NCBI RefSeq assembly: GCF_036924525.1
Contig: NZ_JAZHRU010000001.1
Span: 1,145,001-1,209,000, forward strand
Direction: 5' to 3'
Length of the DNA stretch: 64,000 nt
Source: Bradyrhizobium sp. AZCC 1719
Lineage (GTDB): Bacteria; Pseudomonadota; Alphaproteobacteria; Rhizobiales; Xanthobacteraceae
Both the position numbers and the translations under genes were made by a program. The notes beneath the pieces are model-generated. The model searched no databases and was not told where the DNA came from. It saw only the letters and a list, made by a program, of their open reading frames with translations. Below, in pieces: positions 7,783-16,451 of the stretch; position 1 is the stretch's first letter; each line of letters begins with the position of its first letter.

Positions 7783-9510
7783 ATGCATGACATTTGCACT
7801 GACGCCGGGTCGATCACGCTCTTCATTCATAATGACGACGATACGCCCGTCGAATTCGTCCGGCAGCTCCTTCGCAACGTCTTCGGCAAGTCGGAACGGG
7901 AAGCGATCGCATTCACCGCGCTGATCGAGAACGAAGAGAAGGTGGCCTGCGGCCCCTACCCGGGCCCGGTCGCCAAGGCGCTGCTGGATTCGGCACGGCA
8001 AAGCATCGGCGCCGCCGGTCATGGTTTGCTGATCACCAGCGAAACCGCGACCACGAAAGGCGCATGCGATCTTTGCGGAGCACCGGCGGCTGGCAGTGAA
8101 ATCCTGCTCGCCGGCAGGACAGCGCGCCTCTGCAACAGCTGCCTGCTTGCCGTCAGGCGCGCATCGGAGGCCGTGCCTGGAGACGAGTTCAAATACGCCT
8201 GGCTCGCGCTTGACTGGCACTTTGCCGGAATCCCGCGAAACCAGTTGGTGACCAGAGCGCGGCAGTTTCCCGGCCACATGCGCGCCGACGTCCAGGTCGC
8301 TGTCGACCAGTTGCTCGCCTCACCGCTGCACTTCTTCGGCATTCACGAGGAGTATCGCTATGAGACGCTGGTATTTGCGGCCCTGATGAAGGAGGGCCGG
8401 AACGCACCCGCGCTTGCGCCGCCGCAGTACCACGACGTCGAAATCGGTGAAGCGCAGCCGGTGAAATGCCTGCATAACGGACTGTGGCTGTGCAGCGCCG
8501 GCGAGCTCCGCTACGCCGTGCTGCTTTCGTTTCATCGCGAATACCAGCATGAGGCTGCGATACGCATCGAGATCGCCGTGCCGGCCGGCGCCGCCGGCGA
8601 CGCACTGGTGCAACGTTCGTTCGCCGAGCTTGAAGAGGCGGTGCACGCCGCGCGTTCCTATCGCGGCAAGATCCTTTCGCTCGAAGGTGGATCCGACTAT
8701 CGCGGACGGTCGTGCGGGGTCATGGTGCACCGGCTGCCGGCAGTCGGACGTGAGGAAGTCATCTTGCCCGAACAGACGCTGAAGCTGCTCGATCGCAACG
8801 TCATGGGCTTTGTCGGCAATCGCGCGGCGCTTCGCAAGCTGGGCCAATCGACCCGCAAGGGCATCCTGCTTTACGGCCCGCCGGGCACCGGCAAGACGCA
8901 CACGATCCGTTACCTCGCGACCAATTTGCCCGGACATACGACGTTGATCATCACGGCCGAGCAGGTGGGGCTGCTCGGCGCCTATATGAAGCTGGCGCGC
9001 CTGTTGCAGCCGACGATGGTCGTGATCGAGGACGTCGACCTCATCGCCCGCGATCGCGAAGAGATGGGATCGTGTGAAGAGCCGCTGCTCAACAAGCTGC
9101 TCAACGAAATGGACGGGCTGAAGGAGGACTCCGACATCCTGTTCGTCCTAACCACCAACCGGCCGGAGCAGCTTGAAGGCGCGCTGGCCGGCCGGCCCGG
9201 ACGTATCGACCAGGCGATCGAAGTGCCGCTGCCCGACGGCATCGGCCGCAGCAAGCTTGTTCAGCTCTATGGCAAGGACCTGCCGATGGATCAGACCATC
9301 ATTGATGAGACCGTGAACCGCACGAAGGGCGTCAGCGCCGCGTTCATCAAGGAATTGATGCGGCGTATCGCGCAAGCGAGCATTTTTCGGGATGGCGGTT
9401 CGACGGTCGAATCCGGCGACATCAGCGAAGCGCTGGACGACATGTTGTTCACTGGCGGCAGACTCAACGTCACGCTGCTCGGCGGGGCGCAGGAAATGGC
9501 AGGCTCTTGA
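7783..9510 (+). CDS. ClpS-like / zinc-finger / AAA+ ATPase fusion protein
   Basis: A 575-aa protein with an unusual domain order. Residues ~10-88 resemble the ClpS adaptor: NDDDTPVEFV corresponds to the substrate-pocket NDDYTPMEFV, and VACGPY to its ICGVF strand. Residues 95-120 form a ClpX-type zinc finger, C95-x2-C98...C117-x2-C120. Residues ~130-330 match nothing I recognise. Residues 345-560 are an AAA+ module of the FtsH/CDC48 clade with Walker A GPPGTGKT (365-372), Walker B VVIEDVD (413-419), sensor TTNRPE and arginine fingers in GRPGRID. No protease domain is present. A possible role is an adaptor and unfoldase in one chain; that is inference. The start at 7783 follows GAGG; an in-frame ATG also exists at 7690. 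Confidence 0.85.
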   Translation: MHDICTDAGSITLFIHNDDDTPVEFVRQLLRNVFGKSEREAIAFTALIENEEKVACGPYPGPVAKALLDSARQSIGAAGHGLLITSETATTKGACDLCGAPAAGSEILLAGRTARLCNSCLLAVRRASEAVPGDEFKYAWLALDWHFAGIPRNQLVTRARQFPGHMRADVQVAVDQLLASPLHFFGIHEEYRYETLVFAALMKEGRNAPALAPPQYHDVEIGEAQPVKCLHNGLWLCSAGELRYAVLLSFHREYQHEAAIRIEIAVPAGAAGDALVQRSFAELEEAVHAARSYRGKILSLEGGSDYRGRSCGVMVHRLPAVGREEVILPEQTLKLLDRNVMGFVGNRAALRKLGQSTRKGILLYGPPGTGKTHTIRYLATNLPGHTTLIITAEQVGLLGAYMKLARLLQPTMVVIEDVDLIARDREEMGSCEEPLLNKLLNEMDGLKEDSDILFVLTTNRPEQLEGALAGRPGRIDQAIEVPLPDGIGRSKLVQLYGKDLPMDQTIIDETVNRTKGVSAAFIKELMRRIAQASIFRDGGSTVESGDISEALDDMLFTGGRLNVTLLGGAQEMAGS

Positions 9511-9551
9511 TCGGACTTGGCTGGTGCGGACTGGTTGCTTTGCTCAAGTCG

Positions 9552-9579
9552 AGGAAACCCGATTGAAGGAAGGTTTCCT
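9552..9579 (+). terminator. Hairpin downstream of the AAA+ gene
   Basis: Inverted repeat AGGAAACC (9552-9559) / GGTTTCCT (9572-9579) with a 12-nt loop, extended outward by TCGA/TCGA after a short bulge. It lies 42 bp past the AAA+ stop. There is no T-tract, so it could be a weak terminator or an mRNA-stabilising hairpin. Confidence 0.35.
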
Positions 9580-9583
9580 GAAA

Positions 9584-9612
9584 TCGACGATCCCGTGCCG
9601 GTGCGGTAGAAT
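9584..9612 (+). promoter_or_regulatory. Candidate sigma-70 promoter for the small gene at 9663
   Basis: TCGACG (9584-9589), a 17-bp spacer and TAGAAT (9607-9612) match 4/6 and 5/6 positions of the sigma-70 consensus. The predicted start near 9619 would give a ~44-nt leader. Identified by eye only. Confidence 0.35.
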
Positions 9613-9662
9613 AGGTTATGACCCGCTACATGCCATGAACCCGATCGTCTGAGCCAGCGACC

Positions 9663-10034
9663 ATGAGCGTTTCAGCCGAAGCCCTGTACAAAATGTCCGA
9701 CGTCGAATTGCTGGCGGCCTATGTAGAGGCACGGCGACAGTTTGTCGAAAAGAAGTTCGCGCGCGATACGCAGCGGGCGCGGCTGGAGTGGCTCAGAGCC
9801 AAAATGTTCGTCGGCAGCCCGGGCGGGGTCACCGAGCGCAACATGGCTATCGACGTTTCCGAGGAAATCGCGCGCAAGGGCCAGGAACTGCGCGAGATGA
9901 CGCGAGAGCTCGATCTGCTCAAGGTCGATGTCGACGTCATCGGAATCGTCATTCGATCCCGCGGCGCGCCGGCACTGGTCGCCGCACAAGCGGAAGACGC
10001 GGTTCAGGGCGACGCCGAGCGCGAAGGCCATTGA
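9663..10034 (+). CDS. Hypothetical helical protein
   Basis: A 123-aa protein that I do not recognise. It is almost entirely helical and charged. Residues 12-50 form one amphipathic helix (YVEARRQFVEKKFARDTQR), and residues 66-95 show heptad-like spacing suggesting a coiled coil. It has no signal peptide, cysteines or membrane segment. It lies downstream of the ClpS-AAA+ fusion on the same strand, 152 bp away, with a possible promoter of its own, so any functional link to the ATPase is only positional. Confidence 0.6.
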   Translation: MSVSAEALYKMSDVELLAAYVEARRQFVEKKFARDTQRARLEWLRAKMFVGSPGGVTERNMAIDVSEEIARKGQELREMTRELDLLKVDVDVIGIVIRSRGAPALVAAQAEDAVQGDAEREGH

Positions 10035-10303
10035 AGCGCCCGAGGCATCCTTTGCACGTCAGAGTCAGTTGATAGGTGCTCAGTCCATCGAGCACGTGCA
10101 CAGCGGCAGCCTCTAGCAGGTCAAGACATTTGCGCGATGCAGTTGATAAATGGCGCGCCACGGCCGATGAAGATGGGCACTACTGCTTCGCTGTGGCGCT
10201 GTGATGCCGGAGCCTTTCATACGCTACAATTGATAATTTTGCGCTTGTCTGCGATCCTGCGCCGCGCCCAGATAATATGAAGCTGTAACGTAGGACTTGA
10301 TCG

Positions 10304-11077
10304 ATGCTTCTAGCAATTGAGCAGGGAAACACCAACAGCGTGTTCGCGGTTCACGACGGCGACCATTGGATCGCCCAATGGCGATCGGCTACCGAGCCTA
10401 GCCGTACAGCCGATGAATACGCCGTGTGGCTGTCGCAGCTGATGGCGATGCACAAACTTGAGCTCAGCCTTTTGAATGCCTGCGTGATATCGAGTGTAGT
10501 GCCGCAGTCAATCTTCAACCTGCGAAACCTGTCGCGTCGTTACCTGCACGCCGAGCCGTTGATCATTGGTGAGAATACCGAGCTGGGCATCCAGGTGCGG
10601 ACCAGGAAGCCCTCGGAGGTCGGATCGGACCGTCTGGTCAATGCGCTCGGCGCGCTCAAGCTCTATTCCGGGCCATTGATCATTGTCGACAGCGGGACCG
10701 CCATCACGCTGGACGTGATCGCGAGTGATGGCGGCTTCGAGGGAGGTGTGATCGCGCCAGGCGTCCACCTGTCGATGGAGGCCCTGCATGCAGCCGCCGC
10801 GAAGCTTCCCAGAATTGCGCTGCAAAAGCCACAACGGGTGGTAGGCGATGACACGGTTAGCGCCATGCAGTCCGGTATTTTCTGGGGTCACGTTGCGCTC
10901 ATCGAAGGAATGATTGCTCGCATTAAGGCTGAGCGGAACGAAGCAATGACGGTCGTCGCCACCGGCGGTGTCGCATCGTTGTTCCACGACGCCACCAAGG
11001 CGATAGATCACTTCGATCCCGACCTGACCATTCGCGGTCTGCTGGAGATATACCGGCGTAATACGGGATTACGGTGA
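10304..11077 (+). CDS. coaX: Type III pantothenate kinase, divergent copy
   Basis: A 257-aa protein of the ASKHA-fold type III pantothenate kinase family, which phosphorylates pantothenate in the first step of CoA synthesis. It has the family segments [55 protein letters not shown] and [10 protein letters not shown], and full length. The phosphate-1 motif at the N-terminus reads [13 protein letters not shown], so the usually invariant Asp (DxGNT) is Glu6. It is also not beside birA or the nuo genes, where rhizobial coaX is often found. It may be a second, specialised or weakened copy; function is therefore less certain than family. Confidence 0.8.
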   Translation: MLLAIEQGNTNSVFAVHDGDHWIAQWRSATEPSRTADEYAVWLSQLMAMHKLELSLLNACVISSVVPQSIFNLRNLSRRYLHAEPLIIGENTELGIQVRTRKPSEVGSDRLVNALGALKLYSGPLIIVDSGTAITLDVIASDGGFEGGVIAPGVHLSMEALHAAAAKLPRIALQKPQRVVGDDTVSAMQSGIFWGHVALIEGMIARIKAERNEAMTVVATGGVASLFHDATKAIDHFDPDLTIRGLLEIYRRNTGLR

Positions 11078-11149
11078 CGCTCAATTCGAGAACTTAACGG
11101 GTTCAATCGAAGAGGCGGCCGATTTTGGCTGCGATCGCGTATTCCGAAA

Positions 11150-11220
11150 TGGCGCGCCCGGAACGATTCGAACCTCTGCCCCTCAGATTCGTATATCCAG
11201 AGGGGCCACCGAACGGGCGC
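11150..11220 (-). pseudogene. tRNA-like relic, related to tRNA-Arg
   Basis: On the minus strand this 71-nt stretch begins with a 7-nt acceptor strand GCGCCCG and ends CGGGCGC-G-CCA, a perfect acceptor stem identical to that of the intact tRNA-Arg at 11706-11782. It keeps a TTCGAAT T-loop and ACGAATCTG from the anticodon side. The D-arm is missing, the T-stem is mispaired, and a 7-bp GCCCCTC/GAGGGGC stem replaces the normal anticodon arm. It is probably a decayed duplicate of the neighbouring tRNA gene. Confidence 0.6.
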
Positions 11221-11270
11221 GCTGGCCATGGGAGCTCTTGAGATCTAAATGGGCCGGCGTGCGGTTGTCA

Positions 11271-11627
11271 TCACCGCCCGTCATATTCGGCCCAGCAGTC
11301 CGCCGTTTCGTAGACTCGAACAGCCGAGATTTGCTCAAGACCCGGCTTCAATCGGTCCCATATCCAGATCGCAATATTCTCGGCGGTCGGGTTCTCCAGT
11401 CCCTCGACGTCGTTCAGGCATCTGTGGTCCAGGGCGTCCACGATGCCGGCGAAGCATTTTTCGATATCAAAGAAGTCCGCGACGAAACCCGTGTGCGGGT
11501 CTACCGGTCCATCCAGATGAACCTCGACACGATAGGAATGGCCGTGCAGCCGGCGGCATCGATGCGTCTCGGGCACGTTTGGCAGCCGATGTGCCGCCTC
11601 GAATTTGAACGCCTGCGATATCCTCAT
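11271..11627 (-). CDS. queD: 6-carboxy-5,6,7,8-tetrahydropterin synthase
   Basis: A 118-aa enzyme of the PTPS/QueD family that makes 6-carboxytetrahydropterin from dihydroneopterin triphosphate in queuosine/7-deazaguanine synthesis. The zinc histidines appear in FEAAHRLP and LHGHSYRVEV, the catalytic Cys lies just before (THRCRRLHGH), and DFFDIEK, DHRCLND and NPTAENIA are the conserved binding segments. It stands alone between the tRNA relic and tRNA-Arg, without queC or queE in the window. Confidence 0.92.
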   Translation of the reverse strand: MRISQAFKFEAAHRLPNVPETHRCRRLHGHSYRVEVHLDGPVDPHTGFVADFFDIEKCFAGIVDALDHRCLNDVEGLENPTAENIAIWIWDRLKPGLEQISAVRVYETADCWAEYDGR

Positions 11628-11705
11628 CTGGTTCCTGGCAGGGCAAGGCCCATCCGCACCGGCCTAACGACCAGATGCCATGCTGTTCTGACCGACGTCG
11701 AAGAA

Positions 11706-11782
11706 TGGCGCGCCCGAAGAGATTCGAACTCCTGACCCCCAGATTCGTAGTCTGGTGCTCTATCCAGCTGAGCTACGGGCGC
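11706..11782 (-). tRNA. tRNA-Arg (anticodon ACG)
   Basis: The reverse complement folds as a complete cloverleaf: acceptor GCGCCCG/CGGGCGC, D-arm GCTC...GAGC, anticodon arm CCAGA-CTACGAA-TCTGG with anticodon ACG, a 5-nt variable region, T-arm with TTCGAAT, discriminator G and encoded CCA. Length is 77 nt. An A34 (inosine) arginine tRNA is normally single-copy and essential. Confidence 0.97.
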
Positions 11783-12045
11783 GTTTTTCGCTTGGCATTT
11801 GGGCTTTAAGGGGCCCGGATGCGTCCGACAAAAGCCTCGGACGGTCGCGAAAGAGCGCTTTAGCTACCCGCTCCGGCTTCGCTTTGCAAGGTGGGGAAAT
11901 GCGATCGGGGGGCCAATTCCGGGCAGTATTTCTGTCATTCGGGGAAGCACCATAGCGCAAACGTCGGATGTGCCCGGCACATCGGGCAATCTCGCGCCGT
12001 AACCACTGGATTTTCGGGTTCGATGCTTTCGCATCCCCCAAGCGC

Positions 12046-13521
12046 CTACGCCCGCGCCCGCTCGTTGCGGACGCTCTGCAGTTCCACCGGACGGTCGGGG
12101 ATCGAGACGCGGAAGGTGGCGCCGATGGTGCCTTCGACCAGGTGGATGTCGCCGCCATGGGCGCGGACCAACTCGGCTGCGATCGCCAGGCCCAGCCCAC
12201 TGCCGCCGGGGCGGCCGGAGGTCTGGAACGCCTCGAACAGGTGCTCGCGCGTCTTTGCCGGCACGCCCGGACCGGTGTCGGAAACCTCGATGATCGCGAC
12301 CGAGCCTTCGCGGCGGCCGGTGATTCGGATCTGCAAGGTCGCGGCGTCGCCCTTGGGGCGGCTGTCGAGCGCCTGCACCGCGTTGCGCACCAGGTTGAGC
12401 AGCACGCGAAAGAGCTGGTCGGGATCGGCGTCAATGGAGAGCCCGCGCTCGATCGCGTTGATCCAGGTGATCGAGGCGTCGGCGGCGAGGCCGGCGGATT
12501 CGCGTACCTCGGTGACCACGGGTTCGACCTGGACCAGGCGGCGGTCGGGCTCGGCCTCCTGGACGCGGCCATAGGACAGCGTCGATTGGCAGAAGTCGAT
12601 GGCGCGCTCCAGCGAGCGCATCAGTTTCGGCGCAAAGCGCTGCACGCGTGGATCGGGCACGCTGGCCAATTGATCCGACAGCAATTGCGAGGACGCCAGA
12701 AGATTGCGCAGATCATGGTTGATCTTCGACACCGCAAGCCCGAGCGCGGCAAGCCGGCTCTTCTGGGAGAGCATCGAGACGAGGTCGCGCTGCATGTCGG
12801 ACAGTTCGCGCTCGACGACGCCGATCTCGTCGCCGCGCTGGCTCGGCACGATGATGCGCGCCGCACTTTCGGGGTTTTCGTGGAAACCGACGAGATTGGC
12901 GGTCAGCCGCCGCATCGGGCGGACAAACAGATAATGCAGCGCGAGGTAAACCAGCCCCGCGGCCAGCATCGCGATCCCCAGCGAGACCAGCAGCAGATTG
13001 CTGGAAAACCGGTACATCGCCAGCCGCAACGGCTTCTCGTCGATGACGACCTCGATGAATTGCGCGCCGCCGGGCGCGGGTCCCACCACGCGGATGGTCT
13101 GGTTGCCTCGCTCCAGCATGGTCTCAAAGGACTCGACGATCGCGGACCATACCGTGAGCGTCCGCATGTCGATGTCACGGTCGATCGCCGGCGGCAGGTC
13201 GGCGCTGGCGAGCAGCCGACGCTGCTGTCCCATCTTGATGGCGACCGCCCGCGCGCCGACGCTGGTCAGAATCTGCCGGGCCAGCGAATCCGGGACCATG
13301 CCGAGCGGCGCGGCGTCCAGCACCAAGGCGGCGGTATTGGCCGCGGCGAGGCGGTCGTTCAGCCGGTTGGTCCAGAAATTCGCGATCGAAGGCACGTAGA
13401 TCATCAGGAGCGCGATCATCACGAGCGGGATGGTGAGCAGCAGGAGCTTGCCGGACAGGCCGAGCCGCCGCGGGCCCGAAGGCCGCGGCGCTTGAGGAGT
13501 CGGCTGGTCGGTCGCTGACAC
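12046..13521 (-). CDS. Orphan sensor histidine kinase with HAMP domain
   Basis: A 491-aa membrane histidine kinase. A Pro-rich cytoplasmic start is followed by TM1 (~24-46), a ~125-aa periplasmic sensor region, TM2 (~174-200), a HAMP linker (~200-245), the phosphoacceptor helix with His269 in KINHDLRN, and the ATPase domain with N-box NLVRNAVQAL, G1 DTGPGVP and G2 GGSGLGLAIAAEL. The NHDLRN H-box puts it in a subfamily often seen in alphaproteobacteria. No response regulator is adjacent, so its partner and signal are unknown. Confidence 0.9.
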   Translation of the reverse strand: MSATDQPTPQAPRPSGPRRLGLSGKLLLLTIPLVMIALLMIYVPSIANFWTNRLNDRLAAANTAALVLDAAPLGMVPDSLARQILTSVGARAVAIKMGQQRRLLASADLPPAIDRDIDMRTLTVWSAIVESFETMLERGNQTIRVVGPAPGGAQFIEVVIDEKPLRLAMYRFSSNLLLVSLGIAMLAAGLVYLALHYLFVRPMRRLTANLVGFHENPESAARIIVPSQRGDEIGVVERELSDMQRDLVSMLSQKSRLAALGLAVSKINHDLRNLLASSQLLSDQLASVPDPRVQRFAPKLMRSLERAIDFCQSTLSYGRVQEAEPDRRLVQVEPVVTEVRESAGLAADASITWINAIERGLSIDADPDQLFRVLLNLVRNAVQALDSRPKGDAATLQIRITGRREGSVAIIEVSDTGPGVPAKTREHLFEAFQTSGRPGGSGLGLAIAAELVRAHGGDIHLVEGTIGATFRVSIPDRPVELQSVRNERARA

Positions 13522-13942
13522 GATTATCCGCCTTGATATCTCTGCTTTCGGAGCCCGCCGAACCCAGGCCGCCCGGGCCCATATAAGTTCGCGTTCCCGT
13601 GATTCCGAGGATGCGTTTGGGCCACCGAACGGTCAAATTACCGATCGCTAATGTCTTGTGGTTCCGATGGTCCGGGCGCGTCGCCGTCCTGCCCCTGAAA
13701 ACCCCACGAAAACAGATATATTCGCCCCAATTGCGACGTTTCAAAGAACGGCTGATGTGGCAACCCCCGACATTGACGAAAACAGGTCGCTCCCGTATAA
13801 GCCGCGCCAATTGTCCGCGATGGCCCGGTTTCACCGGGGGCGGCTCGCTTTGGGCCGTAAATGGCCCGTTTTCGGGCCGGCCCGCATCATCGGACGCATC
13901 TCAATCCAACAGGCAAATTGCCCGGTCAGCGGAGAATTACCC
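13522..13942. other. 421-bp intergenic region upstream of rpmH
   Basis: Divergent intergenic region between the histidine kinase (minus) and rpmH (plus). No coding signal is convincing in any frame. It holds the strong promoter described separately at 13773-13801, followed by a ~140-nt leader containing several GC-rich inverted repeats such as GGCCCGTTTTCGGGCC near 13863. No DnaA boxes were seen, so there is no sign of an origin here. Confidence 0.6.
13773..13801 (+). promoter_or_regulatory. Sigma-70 promoter for rpmH-rnpA-yidC
   Basis: TTGACG (13773-13778), exactly 17 bp, then TATAAG (13796-13801): 5/6 and 5/6 matches to consensus, a very good promoter for a high-GC alphaproteobacterium. 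It points at rpmH with a leader of about 135 nt. Strong transcription fits a ribosomal protein operon. Confidence 0.7.
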
Positions 13943-14077
13943 GTGAAGCGGACTTATCAACCCAGCAAACTGGTGCGCAAGCGCCGTCACGGCTTCCGCG
14001 CCCGCCTCGCCACCGCCGGCGGCCGCAAGGTTCTCGCCGCTCGCCGTGCGCGCGGCCGCAAGCGTCTGAGCGCCTGA
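13943..14077 (+). CDS. rpmH: 50S ribosomal protein L34
   Basis: A 44-aa, extremely basic protein reading [18 protein letters not shown] and ending RGRKRLSA, the complete L34 sequence and length. It uses a GTG start with GGAG 8-9 nt upstream. First gene of the classic rpmH-rnpA-yidC cluster. Confidence 0.98.
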   Translation: MKRTYQPSKLVRKRRHGFRARLATAGGRKVLAARRARGRKRLSA

Positions 14078-14103
14078 GCCGGACCTTTCCGGAGATTTCA
14101 TTC

Positions 14104-14448
14104 ATGGATCGGCTGAGGCAGCGGGCGGACTTTCTCGCCGTTGCCAATGGCACGCGGGCCAACAGCGCTGCCTTCGTGGTGCAGGGCCGGGCCCGCGACG
14201 ATGACGGCCCGATCCGAGTAGGCTTCACCGTTACCAAAAAGAACGGTACTGCTACCGAGCGCAATCGCATCCGGCGCAGGCTTCGCGAACTGGTGAAGCG
14301 GCTGGACGTCATATCAATGCGACCGCACCATGATTATGTGCTGGTAGGCCGTCGCGCCGCGCTCACCCGCGACTTCGCAACCATGCTCGACGATCTCCGC
14401 TCGGCGCTGCATCGCCTCGACCGGCAGCCGACCAAACATCCGAATTGA
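14104..14448 (+). CDS. rnpA: Ribonuclease P protein component
   Basis: A 114-aa basic protein subunit of RNase P, which assists the catalytic RNA in trimming tRNA 5' leaders. The start MDRLRQRADFLAV, the strand VGFTVTKKNG and the RNA-binding helix ERNRIRRRLRELVK (the RNR signature) are all present. It begins 26 bp after rpmH. Confidence 0.96.
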   Translation: MDRLRQRADFLAVANGTRANSAAFVVQGRARDDDGPIRVGFTVTKKNGTATERNRIRRRLRELVKRLDVISMRPHHDYVLVGRRAALTRDFATMLDDLRSALHRLDRQPTKHPN

Positions 14449-14468
14449 ATGGCGAGACCTCAAAAACG

Positions 14469-16319
14469 ATGACCGACAACCGCAACACCATCCTCGCCGT
14501 CATTCTGTCCGGCCTCGTGCTGATCGCCTGGCAGTATTTCTACAACATGCCGCAGATGGAGCGGCAGCGTGCGCAACAGCAGACCCAGGCTGAACTTAAC
14601 AAGTCGCAGCCGCCGGCGACCCCGGGCGCCACCCCGCAGCCGGGCTCGACGCCCTCCCCCGGCGCGCCCGCCGGCCAGCCGGCCCAGCCGGTCGTCAACC
14701 GCGACACCGCGATTGCCGCCTCGCCCCGCATCAAGATCGAGACGCCGCGGATTTCCGGCAGCATCGCGCTGAAGGGCGCGCGCATCGACGATCTCGCATT
14801 GGAGAAATTCCGCGACACCGTCGATCCGAAGTCGCCGGCGATCGTGCTGTTCTCGCCCTCGGGGACGGCGCATCCGTATTACGCGGAATTCGGTTGGGTC
14901 GCCGCCTCCGGCTCGACGGCCAAGCTTCCCGACCGCGAAACGGTTTGGCAGCAGGAAGGCTCCGGCAGCCTGAGTCCCGAGAGGCCGGTCACGCTGAAAT
15001 GGGACAATGGCGAAGGTCTCACCTTCCGCCGCACCATTGCGATCGACGACCGCTATCTTTTCACCATCAAGGACGACGTCACCAACGTCGGCAATGCGCC
15101 GGTCACGCTCTATCCGTTCGCCCTTATCTCCCGCCACGGCACGCCGGAGGTCTCGGGCTACTACATCCTGCATGAAGGCCTGATCGGCTATCTCGGCGAC
15201 CAGCGCCTGCAGGAATACAGCTACTCGAAGATCGACGAAGCTAAGTCGGTCGCCTTCAACGTCACCAATGGCTGGCTCGGCATCACGGACAAATACTGGG
15301 CGTCGGCGCTGTTGCCGGACACCACCGCCAGGCTGCAGGCGCGCTTCTCCTCCAACCTGACCGGCACCAAGCGCACCTACCAGACCGACTACCTGCTGGA
15401 TCCGCAGACGATTGCGATCGGCGGCACCGGCAGCGCCAATGCTCGGCTGTTCGCCGGCGCCAAGGAGGCCAGCGTCGTCGGCATCAACTTCCCGTTTGCC
15501 GGCCATGGCGGCTACAACAAGCAGCTCGGGCTCAACCAATTCGATCTATTGATCGATTGGGGCTGGTTCTACTTCATCACCAAGCCGATGTTCCTGTTGC
15601 TCGACTATTTCTTCCATCTGGTCGGCAATTTCGGCGTCTCCATCCTGCTGGTGACGGTGCTGATCAAGCTCTTGTTCTACCCGCTCGCCAACAAATCCTA
15701 TGCCTCGATGGCGAAGATGAAGTCGGTGCAGCCGCAGCTCGCCGCGCTGAAGGAGCGCTATCCCGACGACCGCCAGAAGCAGCAGCAGGAGATGATGGAG
15801 ATCTACCGCAAGGAGAAGATCAACCCGATCGCGGGCTGCCTTCCCATTGCGCTGCAGATTCCGGTGTTCTTCTCGCTCTACAAGGTGCTGTTCGTCACCA
15901 TCGAAATGCGGCACGCGCCGTTCTACGGCTGGATCAAGGACCTTTCGGCGGCGGATCCGACCAACCTGTTCAATCTCTTCGGTCTGCTGCCTTTCGATCC
16001 GACGCACATACCGGTGATCGGATTTTACCTCGCGCTCGGCGTCTGGCCGATCATCATGGGCATCACGATGTGGTTCCAGATGAAGCTGAACCCGACGCCG
16101 CCGGATCCGACCCAGAAGATGATCTTCGACTGGATGCCGCTGATCTTCACCTTCATGCTGGCGGGCTTCCCGGCGGGTCTCGTGATCTACTGGGCCTGGA
16201 ACAACCTGCTCTCGGTGATCCAGCAGAGCTACATCATGCGAAAGAACGGCGTGAAGGTGGAGCTGTTCGACAATCTCAAGGCGACGTTCGCGCCGAAGAA
16301 GGCCGCCGAGAAGACGTGA
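14469..16319 (+). CDS. yidC: Membrane protein insertase YidC
   Basis: A 616-aa insertase that places proteins in the inner membrane alone or with SecYEG. TM1 is at residues ~7-24 (ILAVILSGLVLIAWQYF), followed by a Gln/Pro-rich linker, the large periplasmic beta domain, and from ~362 the conserved five-helix insertase core with the coiled loop RQKQQQEMMEIYRKEKINP. The ATG at 14469 is preferred to the TTG at 14445, which overlaps rnpA. Third gene of the cluster. Confidence 0.97.
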   Translation: MTDNRNTILAVILSGLVLIAWQYFYNMPQMERQRAQQQTQAELNKSQPPATPGATPQPGSTPSPGAPAGQPAQPVVNRDTAIAASPRIKIETPRISGSIALKGARIDDLALEKFRDTVDPKSPAIVLFSPSGTAHPYYAEFGWVAASGSTAKLPDRETVWQQEGSGSLSPERPVTLKWDNGEGLTFRRTIAIDDRYLFTIKDDVTNVGNAPVTLYPFALISRHGTPEVSGYYILHEGLIGYLGDQRLQEYSYSKIDEAKSVAFNVTNGWLGITDKYWASALLPDTTARLQARFSSNLTGTKRTYQTDYLLDPQTIAIGGTGSANARLFAGAKEASVVGINFPFAGHGGYNKQLGLNQFDLLIDWGWFYFITKPMFLLLDYFFHLVGNFGVSILLVTVLIKLLFYPLANKSYASMAKMKSVQPQLAALKERYPDDRQKQQQEMMEIYRKEKINPIAGCLPIALQIPVFFSLYKVLFVTIEMRHAPFYGWIKDLSAADPTNLFNLFGLLPFDPTHIPVIGFYLALGVWPIIMGITMWFQMKLNPTPPDPTQKMIFDWMPLIFTFMLAGFPAGLVIYWAWNNLLSVIQQSYIMRKNGVKVELFDNLKATFAPKKAAEKT

Positions 16320-16346
16320 TAATCGCGTTTGCTCGCAATGTCCTCC

Positions 16347-16438
16347 GTCATTGCGAGCGGAGCGAAGCAATCCATACCTCAATGCGGGGATAGATGGATT
16401 GCTTCGTCGCTACGCTCCTCGCAATGACGGCGTGAGAT
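16347..16438. repeat. Family C palindromic repeat, copy 1
   Basis: An imperfect palindrome starting GTCATTGCGAGCGGAGCGAA and continuing to GCAATCCA, then a short centre and the inverse TGGATTGC...GCAATGAC. It separates yidC and engB. A second copy is at 54984-55066. The ends GTCAT and ATCCA are the same as in families A and B. Confidence 0.85.
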
Positions 16439-16451
16439 CGAGTACCTTCGC

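Noticed and set aside
11190..11706. Small integrated island between the tRNA relic and tRNA-Arg
   Set aside because: The two tRNA sequences are not identical enough for an att pair, there is no integrase, and the interval contains only queD.
13522..13942. Possible replication origin near rpmH-rnpA
   Set aside because: No DnaA boxes or AT-rich unwinding element, and no dnaA or dnaN nearby.
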